Positions 12,033 through 22,276 of a stretch of 64,000 bases of DNA are shown in pieces. Numbering within the stretch: the stretch's first letter is position 1; every line of letters starts with the position of its first letter. This DNA comes from Galeopsis tetrahit (Eukaryota > Streptophyta > Magnoliopsida > Lamiales > Lamiaceae): NCBI GenBank assembly GCA_963675135.1, contig OY776123.1, positions 4,652,501 through 4,716,500 on the forward strand. The letters are read 5' to 3'. The position numbers and the translations under genes are program-made. The notes beneath the pieces are model-generated. The model was not told the DNA's origin and ran no database searches. It was given only the letters and a program-made list of their open reading frames with translations.

Positions 12033-12041
12033 CTTTTTATA
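12033..12041 (-). promoter_or_regulatory. TATA box of the arabinogalactan protein gene
   Basis: The minus strand reads TATAAAAAG, about 150 bp upstream of the AGP start codon at 11882, and is followed by a leader without upstream ATG in the same frame close to the start. The distance suits a plant leader of about 120 bases. Confidence 0.65.
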
Positions 12042-12729
12042 CGGCGGAGGGCCGGAGAAATTGGTGGATGTTCGGACAAGAACTCATGCAAATAGGAGGT
12101 TAAGGAGTTTGTTTGTTGACCGGTTTTATAGGTCAACGATGGAATTAGGAATGTGGGGTAATATTTGTGGTGATCATTACTTAATTGTTTGTAACTAATG
12201 TTATATATATCGTGTTTTTTTTATTTTTTTATATGGTGTTCCAATAATCTCATAAACTATTATTCCAATTAGTATAATTACTATTGGACTTGTATGGAGA
12301 GAGTATTTGTTTTTAAAAGATTTTCATTTTTGGGTTGAGGCTTTGAATAGAGTCGGTACAAAAGAAAAAGGTTAATATTATAAATTTTATTTTAATTTTA
12401 TTGTGGTTAAAGTTATTTGTCATACATATATATTTGTATATTGGCAGAAAGGTATACATGCCGGGTTCACGGGTGGGACGGGTAATTGGGTACACACAAA
12501 AAATTCGAGATGGGTTCTAGGATAGATAATACCCATTTCATACCCGCTCCATTATCATCTTTACTTAAATCTCAAAATAAACACAAATGATACAAGTTAT
12601 TAAAATTTTAAAATTCAGACCACAAAATCCCAAAACAAGTAAATTCTTGTTGAAATCCTCAAAATTTCATTTCCACTAGACTACTATACCTTACTTCTTT
12701 ACAAATTAATTTATGTTTTTTGCTATATA

Positions 12730-13079
12730 TTTCCTCTGTTTTTTTATTAAGTGTCACTTTGCCTTTTTTAATATTTTTAAAATAAGTGTCATTCTACATT
12801 TTTTTTTCTTTAATTTTGACAATTTTACCCTTATACATTATACTACCTCCATTTTCTTTACCCTGATTTAAGTTTTTTCCCTTTTGAATATAATACTATA
12901 GCATAAATCATGGACAAACTTTAATTATTGTATACATGAATATCACCTACAATATTGACCACATTCATTATTAAATATAAATTTAATATTAAAATTAGTT
13001 ATCATTAATGAAGGATAAAATAGTCAATTATTATATATCTTAATTTGTTAAAATGACACTTAATTAAAAGTGGAGGGAG
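12730..13079. mobile_element. Stowaway-like MITE, 350 bp
   Basis: The left end TTTCCTCTGTTTTTTTATTA and the right end (other strand) CTCCCTCCACTTTTAATTA share a following AAGTGTCA block, and TA dinucleotides flank both ends (12728-12729 and 13080-13081). The inner segment from 12844 begins with a second CCTCCATTTT-like end, so the copy may be a composite. Confidence 0.6.
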
Positions 13080-13081
13080 TA

Positions 13082-14698
13082 TTAATTAAAATGAGCAATC
13101 TATTTTGTAATGTGGATTAGTGTGTACCAAGCCCAAGAAACACAAAAGACCAACTTATTTTTTAAAAAAAAACTCAAAATCCATAAAAGGTTTTTCTATG
13201 AAAAGCCATGAACTATTTATATTAGTTTGAGACTCTCCTGCGAGAAATTAATCAAGTATTTTATTAGAAACATATTTCTGCCATTTAAATATATATATTA
13301 ATATAAAAATTAAAGTGATTCTATAATACTTTTAGATAGAGCTAGATTAAATTTCTTCACAGGTATATAAATGTGATATTTGGTTGAAAGACAAGAAGAT
13401 TAGTTAGTTTGAGATAATCGTTAGTGTCTCTTTTCACCATTACATATGAAACCATCTGGATGTTACATTATGTAATAAAATGGGTGTTGGGGATTGATCC
13501 TTCAGGATTAATTAGTCTTTGAATCGAATACTCAAAACTTTAAAAAAAACATTATGTAATAAAATATTCGGACTGCAAATCGATAACTGAAGTTTAATTT
13601 GAAGCGTTATAGTGCGTGCAATTAATTAAGTGTTGATGATTTCGACCCTAAAAAAAAGTGTTGATGATTTAGGTCGAATCGATCAATTTACATTGAGTTA
13701 CTTTGTGCATTTGATCTCTGCAATTGGTGCAAGATTAAATTAAAATTCAAATTAAACAATCATTTAAAATTCAATTTTATTCATACATGTGTAAATTGAA
13801 ATTGAACGATTCAAATGATTTGTAATTGTCAATTACAATTAAAAAATCGAACCGTAACCGTAAAATAGTTGTTTGATTACGGATACGGATTTTCAAAACC
13901 GTCGATTTTTAAATTATATACCATTTTTATACACAATTATTCAATTTTTTAAGTATAAGTTTAAATGGTTTAATTTGTATATTAAATTCTAATAATGTAT
14001 TTTTTTTAAACAAGTGAAAACGAGAAAAAAAATACTTTCAAATCGACGGTTAAAAAATCGTAACCAACTCCATTTCGGTGCAATTTCGATAATTTTTTTT
14101 TTCTTCAAATTGTAAGTCGTAACCATCAATTTCTAACTGAAATCGATAGTCTATAACAAAGATTGGGATAATGGAAACAACTCACACGAAATACAGTTGG
14201 ACAATATACAGTTGGTTTTATGGTTTGATTGAGATGGATCGTTACGTGCCATTAATGTTTATTTAATCTAACAAAATTCTCAACTAACTTGTCTGCTCCC
14301 CTCCCAAACTCTGATCATTTGTTTATTTCTTGTTATATCAATCAGTAAAGTCAGAAATTGTCATAATAAATCACTATGAGGTCAGTTTGGAGTGATATTG
14401 GATCACATAATATACATATTTTGAAAACCCATATCTTATACAAAAAAAATTCCATAAATCCAAACGTTATAGACATTACTTACAATAAGTAAATTATATT
14501 AAATACCATGGATTAAAGATTTTTTAATTCAATAAATTTAACTGATTTTGAATTTGATTTAAACGAATTATTACACATTTTTATTTCGATCCAATAAATA
14601 CGTTTAAATTTTGAAAACAATAATTTTACATGCAATAACATGTCACCAAACATGTCAACCCACATATGAAATTTAATTTTCATTTTTTTGGTAATATG
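13082..14698. other. AT-rich intergenic stretch
   Basis: No gene recognised. The segment 13840-14160 has A/T-rich runs interspersed with repeated ATCGA and CGTAACC words in both orientations, which suggests an old inverted-repeat transposon, but I could not fix its ends. Confidence 0.35.
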
Positions 14699-14700
14699 TA

Positions 14701-14982
14701 CTCCCTCCGTCCCACAATAACTTTCACACTTTTCTTTTCGTGACGTTCCACAATAACTTTCACACCCTTAAAATGGAAAACCCTTTATAAACTACACCTT
14801 TAGAATATCATCAATTTTACACAAATGCCATTACTTTTTCTCCACACATACACAAAAGTCAATTCATTCTTTACTTTATACATAAAGTTTTACAAAATTA
14901 CCCCTCAAAACTCCACTCATTATTACACTTTCTTAATTTACGTGTCCACCTACCTATGAAAGTTAATACGGGACAGAGGGAG
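14701..14982. mobile_element. Stowaway MITE, 282 bp
   Basis: Ends read CTCCCTCCGTCCCACAATAA on the left and, on the opposite strand, CTCCCTCTGTCCCGTATTAA on the right; both continue into CTTTCA. TA duplications lie at 14699-14700 and 14983-14984. The CTCCCTCCGTCCC terminus is the classic Stowaway (Tc1/mariner) signature. The GTTCCACAATAACTTTCACA block repeats the terminal sequence internally. Confidence 0.9.
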
Positions 14983-15398
14983 TAGCATTTACTTTTTTTT
15001 TTATATCAATTAAACACTTATTTATATTTATTAATTCAAAAAAATTATGAATATTAGTTAAAATACTAAATAACACGTTACAAACTGTGAATAATATTTA
15101 AATTACAATTTTTTTAATCTAAAAAATTATAATATTGATAAAATAAAATATCAAATAAATTTATTTTTAAATCAATTAATTAACCTACCTAATTAATTAT
15201 TAAAAACTCAATAAATTTGAAAATGTGAAAAATTCTAATATTATCAAATAAAATACCAAATAAATTATTCCTAAAAATCGACTAATCACTAGAAAAATTA
15301 ATTAGCTTACCTAATTAATTATTAAAAACTCAATTAATTTGCCTTATTGTTAGAAAAAAATTATAATTACAAAATTAATTAACTTACCCAAACAAATA

Positions 15399-15631
15399 CT
15401 CCCCCCGTCCGCCTATAAGCTTCCCATTTTACCATTTTGGTCCGTCCGCCTATAAGCTTCTCATACCTTTTTTGGTAAGTACTTTTTCTTACACTTCACT
15501 TTATATCTTACTTTTTCTCTCTATCTCTCTCCTCTCTCAATCACATCACTTGTACTATATCTATTATTTAATCACTTTTCTTAATTCCTGTGCCAAAAAG
15601 TAACGTAACACTTATAGGTGGACGGAGGGAG
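15399..15631. mobile_element. Stowaway MITE, 233 bp
   Basis: The left end CTCCCCCCGTCCGCCTATAA is repeated at 15443 as GTCCGTCCGCCTATAAGCTT, and the right end on the other strand is CTCCCTCCGTCCACCTATAA. TA flanks are at 15397-15398 and 15632-15633. Non-coding. Confidence 0.88.
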
Positions 15632-15673
15632 TATAAAATTGTCAAAAACGATGATCACCAATATTTTTTTTAA

Positions 15674-15831
15674 GGTAAAGTCTAGTATGCACTCGAGTGC
15701 ATGTTATACACCCTTGTATAATAATTGAAAAGTGCAACACCATTTATCAAAAAGTGCAAGTCGGTAAAACTGAAAAGTGCAACATGGACTAGGGTGTATA
15801 ACATGCACTCGAGTGCATAGCAGACCAACCC
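15674..15831. mobile_element. Hairpin MITE (Mutator-like), 158 bp
   Basis: Both ends lead into the palindrome ATGCACTCGAGTGCAT (15691-15706 and near 15803-15818), and the two halves are inverted copies through to AAAAGTGCAACA. The flanks are T8AA at 15664-15673 and 15832-15841, a 9-10-bp duplication that fits Mutator-type insertion, although low complexity weakens this. A second family member lies at 40581-40813 with a clearer duplication. Confidence 0.75.
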
Positions 15832-16269
15832 TTTTTTTTAACTATTTTTTATTTTTATTATTTTTTATTTGATATTTATTTTTATTACTTATTTTGTAAT
15901 AATAGATTTTTTTCCAATTAAGTAAGTTGATGAATTTTATAATTATTAATTAGGTAAGTTAATTAATTTTTGTAATAATTAATTAATTTAGGAATAAATT
16001 TATTTGATTTATAATTTATAATTTATTTTCAGATTTTAAAAAATTATTTAGTATTTTAATTAATATTTATATTTTTTTAAATTAATAAATATAAATAAAT
16101 CTTTAATTAATATAAAAAATATAAAAAAAAAAGAAAATTACACATATTATTAAAAAAAAAAAGAAATTAAAATTAAAATTCACATGTACATATTTGGTGA
16201 CCTGCTATTGCTGGTGGAATGACGGTTTTTAAAATTTGAGCATATTTATTGAATCGAAATTAAAATGTA

Positions 16270-16558
16270 CTCTCTCCGTTCAATTTTATTATGATCACTT
16301 CTCCGTACACGAGTTTTTAATGAATATTGATTAGTTTATTAATAAAGTAGATACGTTGAGGGTATGATGGGGTATTGTGGGATTCATTTATAAATAAATG
16401 ATTGTTTATGAATAAAATGAATGATAAAGTGGATAAATAAGTGATGGTAGGAAGATGGGGGATAAAATAGTATAAATAGTATTGTTTAAAAAAAATATGA
16501 GCATAATAAAATTGAACAATTAAAAAAAAAGTGAGAATAATAAAATTGACCGAAGAAG
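16270..16558. mobile_element. Stowaway-like MITE, 289 bp
   Basis: The left end CTCTCTCCGTTCAATTTTAT matches the right end on the other strand, CTTCTTCGGTCAATTTTATT, with TA at 16268-16269 and 16559-16560. A degraded relative lies in the opposite orientation at about 41660-41879; they share the inner words TTTATCC.., CACTTTAT and AATAAACTAATCAATATT. Confidence 0.85.
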
Positions 16559-17058
16559 TATAATTCATGTGAACCAAATTTAATACAGGTACACAAACAT
16601 CAATATTCATAGGGGTGAGCATATTTAGAGAGGAAATGTCATACTCATATCTATATTTACACCTAGTACAACACACTATTTATAGAGTTTATTTATATTT
16701 ATATAAGTGAGTGGTAATTTTATTAGAACTAACACATATTGACTACTCTCTCGGTTTCATAAAAATGATTTCATTAAGAGTGATTATACAAATTAAGAAA
16801 AATGTATAATGAATAGGGTGTTATGAAGATAATTTTATAAATTTTTATGAATAAAATAATAATTTAATTAAGTGTAAAAATAATGATATTTTGTGTAAAT
16901 ATCTTAGTATCATAAGTAAATTTTTTTAACAGCTAAATAAGAAAATAGTTCAAATAATAAAAAAAAGACAAAAAAATTTGTTAAAAAGGAAGAAAAGGAA
17001 GAAGGGAAAATGGTAGAAATGCATATAGTGGAGATCGCCAGATTTAACATGACACGCA

Positions 17059-19677
17059 TTGATATTCACGACAACGTGTCCGTCTTCTCCGCCCGAATGC
17101 CATTTAATTCCTCCTCCCCTATTTTCACTCTCAGCCATTCCTTTCCCTCTTTCCATCCCTCCATTACTTCCCATGGCTCCTTATCTCGATGACACAACTA
17201 CAATCACCGCCGCCGCAGCAGGGCATCAAATGGCGTCCAGAGTCACCGTCGTCGGAAGTGGCAATTGGGGAAGCGTCGCCGCTAAGCTCATTGCTTCCAA
17301 CACGCCTAGGCTTGATTCATTCCACGGTAATTATCTACTCTCTTACTCTGTATCCGTGCGTTCAATTTCCGATTGCTTCTATATTATCGTGATTGATTTA
17401 GTTTAGTCGATCAATTTCATGGATTGGTCACCCAATTAACGTTGTCTGGGCATACATTGGGCTAGTGTACAATGTATTTATTATCTCTGGCCTCTGTAGA
17501 CTCTGTAAATGTTCCGTATTATATTTTCTGTAACTATTTGTTATCTGTCCTGTAGTTAGGATTAGGAATCACTGTTCATTTTTTCAAATTTGCATAAAAT
17601 ATATACACAATTAAACTGTTTCAATGTGTATTTCACCTGTTGTTAGCATTGATAAAGTCTTTTACTCAGCCACTTTTAGGTTCATATGTTTCTTTTAGTA
17701 CAACTTTTGGGTGTGCATTGGTATGTGTAGTGTAGTTAATGACATCTGTTGTATAGGCACTTTATATGCTCTAATTATGAGTTTTTTTTTTGGATGAATA
17801 GATGAGGTGAGGATGTGGGTGTTTGAGGAGACACTGCCAACTGGTGAAAAACTCTCGGAAGTCATAAATAACACAAATGTACTCTGTTCACTGTGCCTTT
17901 TTTCCCTTCAATGTTTAATGACACTTGGCCTAATACAAGTTCTTGTTTACTATAGGAGAATGTTAAATATCTACCAGGGATAAAACTTGGTAAAAACGTT
18001 GTTGCGGACCCTAGTCTTGAAAATGCAGGTATATATATGTTTGAATACTTGGATTGTCATCTTAGTCGATTGCCAAAAGTTCATTGTATTCCTTCTAATT
18101 TTGCTGAATTGACTATTGAGCAGTGAAACATGCCAACCTGTTAGTATTTGTGACACCCCATCAGTTCATGGAGGGCATTTGTAAGAGGCTATTGGGGAAG
18201 ATAAGAGCGGATGCTGAAGCAATCTCCCTCATTAAAGGAATGGAAGTCAAGAAGGAAGGTCCATGCATGATCTCGACCCTCATTTCGGAACAGCTTGGAA
18301 TTAATTGTTGTGTTTTGATGGGTGCAAACATTGCGAATGAGGTTCTCAACTGGTTGTTGTATGCTATGCATGATAAATTATTTTAGCACTTTTAACCAAA
18401 AAAAATTATGACAAGAAAATTGTAACTTGTGCAGATTGCGTTGGAGAAATTTAGTGAGGCTACCGTTGGTTACAGGAAAGATAAAGAGACTGCAGAGAAA
18501 TGGGTTCGACTATTCAACACTCCGTACTTTGTTATCTCAGCTGTGAGTTAAATTTGTCAGTTGCCTTCAACTTCTCAATAAGCTTGTTTATTGATTCGTC
18601 ATGATCACATCACTAAGCATTGCTGCAATTATTTGTTTATAAGAAAATATATTCCATCCAACCTGAACTACAGCATACTTTGTACTTACATATTGAACAA
18701 ATATGAATAGGTCCAAGATGTTGAAGGAGTTGAACTATGTGGAACACTAAAAAACATTGTGGCTATTGCAGCCGGTATATACTAACTTGTTCTGTTCTTT
18801 TCATTTTTATTTCCTTCAATGTTTTTAAAATGTTATAATAATAGATGTGCATTCTTTATACAGGATTTGTGGATGGGTTGGACATGGGAAACAATACAAA
18901 GGTAAGTTGATAAAAAACCTTTCCGAGTTGTAATAAAGTCACGAGTAGCCCTAAATTGCTTGTACAATGAATTACCAGGCTGCAATAATGAGAATTGGTT
19001 TAAGAGAAATGAAGGCCTTCTCAAAACTACTTTTCCCTTCTGTCGAAGATAGTACTTTCTTTGAGAGCTGTGGTGTAGCAGATCTAATCACAACCTGCTG
19101 TAAGTATAATGGATATCTCATCGTCCTATAATGCATGCAAGAATAAATAAAGAACGATAAAATTTCTTTTGATTTTCAGTGGGGGGAAGAAACAGGAAGT
19201 GTGCCGATGCCTTTGCTAGGAGTGGCGGGAAAAGATCTTTTGATGAGCTCGAAGCTGAGATGCTGCAGGGCCAAAAATTACAGGTTAATATTAGCTAACA
19301 AAATTGCATTTTCAGGAAACGAATACGATTTGTGATTAGAACTTAATTTAGTACAACAACAAATCCTTTATCCTAACATATGGGGTTATTATTACATCTC
19401 GTATTATGATCAGTCAATACACATGTTCTTTGTTTTCTGTAAAGTTGATAGATTGTTTAGTCATATGTTCCTTGTGAATGTTCAACTGATCCTCAAAATT
19501 TTACAGGGTGTTTCGACTGCAAAAGAAGTTAATGAGGTTTTGAAGCATCGGGGATGGTTAGAGCTTTTCCCCCTCTTCTCAACGGTCCACGAGATCTGCA
19601 TTGGGCGTCTTCCACCATCAGCCATAGTGGAATACAGTGAACACACTCCTAATTTTTCCCCTGTGGGAGTATCCTGA
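17059..19677 (+). CDS. GPDHP: NAD+-dependent glycerol-3-phosphate dehydrogenase, plastid-type
   Basis: The enzyme interconverts dihydroxyacetone phosphate and glycerol 3-phosphate with NADH/NAD+, feeding glycerolipid synthesis. Exons: 17059-17326, 17802-17878, 17956-18028, 18124-18341, 18435-18542, 18711-18774, 18864-18901, 18979-19099, 19180-19283 and 19507-19677. Every intron is GT..AG and all phases join. Counting from the downstream ATG at 17173 the protein has 375 aa; the Rossmann motif VVGSGNWGSVAAKLIAS lies at residues 26-42, the substrate-binding Lys region is GTLKNIVAIAAGFVDG, and GLREMKAFSKLLFP and GMEVKKEGPCMIS are family blocks. The sequence closely follows what I recall of Arabidopsis At5g40610. 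An in-frame ATG at 17059 adds 38 residues rich in Ser, Pro and Phe that could be a plastid transit peptide, so I prefer it; starting at 17173 would give a cytosolic form. No break was seen in the coding sequence. Confidence 0.93.
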
Positions 19678-20414
19678 TCAATTATTCTGAACGAATTCGA
19701 TACAAATTAAGTTTCTGTTTTTTGAATTGCTTACATCTTAGTTATGTGTCTGTGATGCTAATATGTGAAACTGAGTGTACGACCAACAGAGTAAATACTC
19801 TGCTTATGCGCGAGCCGGCCACTTGATACATAGCTAAAACAACTAGGTTTAAACTCTACATTGTGTGCTCTCCCTTCGATTATCTGTAGATTGTTGTAGC
19901 ATTGATATCTTTTGCTATTCAGGATAAGGAATATAGAGGATTGTATATGTTGTAGCATTGATATCTTTTCCTCTTGTACAGGAGAGATACCATAGGATTT
20001 TATTTAAAAATAAATCAAAGGATTGTGAAAATGAGGAAAAAAAAAAGAGGGCAATACTTACATGAAATATTACATGAAATATGTCTAATTAGGTAAAAAT
20101 AAAAATAAAAAAATGTGAGTCATAATTTCGGATCGGGGTCATTCAAAAAATTTGGAGGTTGTAAACAAGTAGTTTAGTACATGACTAAAGTATTGTTACT
20201 AGAAGGCTAGAAGTATTACTACAAGGATGTCCAAAAATATTCTAGCAAATTTGTCCAAAAAGTTAAGTTCTCGTAATATTTTTGAACTTGTAGTAGTAAT
20301 TTTTTACTTTATAGTGACAATATTTGATCTTGTACTAACATAGTTTTGACATAGGAGTAACATTTTTAGCCTTATAGTAGGCTTAATAGTAGCATGTGTG
20401 TATGATAAAAAGCT
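19678..20414. other. 3' flank of the dehydrogenase gene
   Basis: Presumed 3' untranslated region followed by AT-rich spacer. ATATGTTGTAGCATTGATATCTTTT-like words occur twice (around 19893-19914 and 19947-19968) as a short direct repeat. No further gene was seen. Confidence 0.4.
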
Positions 20415-20562
20415 TGTGTGGTCATGCCCGAGCGGCCAAGCACATCCCTTGGGTGCACCAAGGTCGGCGGTTTGGTTCCCACAAGCAACGAAAATCGCTG
20501 TTTGAATTGTCGAGGTTTTCAAAGCCACAAAGCCCTGTATAAAATGCTACTACAAAAAAAAA
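20415..20562 (+). mobile_element. Possible tRNA-derived SINE
   Basis: TGGTCATGCCCGAGCGGCCA near 20419 resembles the A box of a leucine-type tRNA and GGTTTGGTTCCCAC near 20469 resembles a B box, about 35 bp later. The unit ends in an A9 run (20554-20562) about 90 bp after the B box. This is the usual head-to-tail layout of a plant SINE. I found no clear flanking duplication. The region cannot fold as a working tRNA. Confidence 0.45.
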
Positions 20563-20739
20563 ATTGACATTTAATAATAGAAATCTTATCATTATAGTGT
20601 GTGCTCAGGTGATTTGAGGCCCACCTTGTGACAATATTTTGATTCATCATGTCATGAATCATAACCAAGAAGGATGGTGCAATATAAACCAAAACTATTA
20701 ATAAATTAAGGTGTTACATTAATTATGATCGATCACAGG

Positions 20740-21387
20740 CAAGGGCGGATCCAAGATTAAAATTTGGGACGGCCTTCAGTCTAAAATAAATATATTACAA
20801 ATTTTTTTTTCGTCCAATCTTTTATTCAATAGAATTCATCATGTTTTCAAACAATTATCTGTCTAAATAGACAATTATTACATCTAATAGATATATAATG
20901 ACTCTCCATTTTATTTCAAATAACACCAAGTGTCAAATACAAATATAATTAATGCAAATAACAATACATAACATAATTATTCATTACCTATTACTAAATC
21001 AAATATTTGCTCCATTATTATTTAAAAAAAAATATATTGTTAGTTTTTCACTATTTTTATAATATCTATCATTTTTATAAAAAAAATTATTTTCTATTAA
21101 TTAATTCAACTCCCTAATAATAATTTAGAACTTATCTATTTATAATATTAAATATATTTAAAGAATATGAAACATAAAAAAGACTAAATATAATAAATTC
21201 AAAACAAATCTTTAAATATAAGAATATTGATTTTCATTAATATCTCCATAAAAAATGAATAAGGCAAATTAAATAAAGATAGAATTAAATAAAGTAAATG
21301 AGTCGTGAATAAAAGAAATAATTCCAAAAGAAATGGAATAAAATATTGAAATACATAATTAAAAAAAAAAAACTGGGTCCGCCTTTG
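20740..21387. mobile_element. hAT-like non-autonomous element, 648 bp
   Basis: The left end CAAGGGCGGATCCAAG and the right end on the other strand CAAAGGCGGACCCAG are inverted repeats. The flanks ATCACAGG and ATCACACA agree at six of eight bases, which would fit a decayed 8-bp hAT duplication. The interior is extremely AT-rich with no coding sequence. It lies just downstream of the acyltransferase stop codon. Confidence 0.65.
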
Positions 21388-21917
21388 ATCACACACAGTA
21401 CAGGCATCGTTACATACTCCACAATTTAACACATTGGAATTTAAATGAGATTGATTTGGTTTTGAAGCATTTGAAGAAAGTGTGGTTCCATGGTGACCCA
21501 AGCTTCTATATTGTCTCCATTTCTGCTACTTACCAAAATGACACCGTTGTTGGCCCCTATGCCGGGGCAAAACAATGTCGGGGCTCCGAACCCGTAGTCT
21601 AGTTGATAAAATGGAAACCTACACCAGCTGCTAATAACAACTCCTCCCTCTGAAAACATGTTACATGAATCATTCATATAAGTATCCCCATTCTGTGATT
21701 CTGTAATGTAATCTTGGTCGATTTTTGTTATGGAATCCTTCAACTTGGCCACCAGAGCATGGAATTCTACGACCCCGTCGTCTGCGAATGCCGATGTTGT
21801 CATGACGCAGTTTCCGAAAACATTGTCTAGAAGCTCACTCTGTCTTCCCCTCAGGTTCACTGGGAGAATTGCAGCAAACCTGCTTTTTCTTTTCCCACAA
21901 TTTTCTAACATGAATTT

Positions 21918-22160
21918 TATAAAGGCTTAGTAGATACACCTCCCACTCCTGGAAATACACCCATTAAATAGGTGTGATAATTAGTATTAGTTGGTTAGTT
22001 TATTAACAGCAGTTAGTTGGTTAGATTAGAGGTGATTAGTATATGTATAACTATTGCTTCTTTCAGGCGGTAAGACATAAGATCATTTTCTTCTTCATTT
22101 TGTAAACTCAAAAGCTTTCAAGTTTTCCTTCTTCAATGGATTTCATTTTACAATTCTACA
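21918..22160 (+). repeat. Copia 5' LTR
   Basis: 243 bp from TATAAAGGC to AATTCTACA. The ends are TA..CA instead of the usual TG..CA; both LTRs agree, so this is not a recent change. Three substitutions separate it from 27224-27466. Confidence 0.95.
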
Positions 22161-22170
22161 TGGTATCAGT
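22161..22170 (+). other. Copia primer-binding site
   Basis: TGGTATCAGT directly abuts the 5' LTR; TGGTATCAG is complementary to the 3' end of plant initiator Met-tRNA, the usual copia primer. Confidence 0.9.
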
Positions 22171-22276
22171 TTCAAAGCAGATTCGATCCTAATCCGCTCA
22201 AAATCCCCTCCGTTCTTAGGCTTATTACCTACAGAACTTTCTTTCTTCCCGATTGTTAATTTTGCTCTGCTTTCTT

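Noticed and set aside
20418..20490. A functional tRNA gene (leucine type)
   Set aside because: Box-like sequences are present but acceptor and anticodon stems do not pair and an A tail follows; a SINE fits better.
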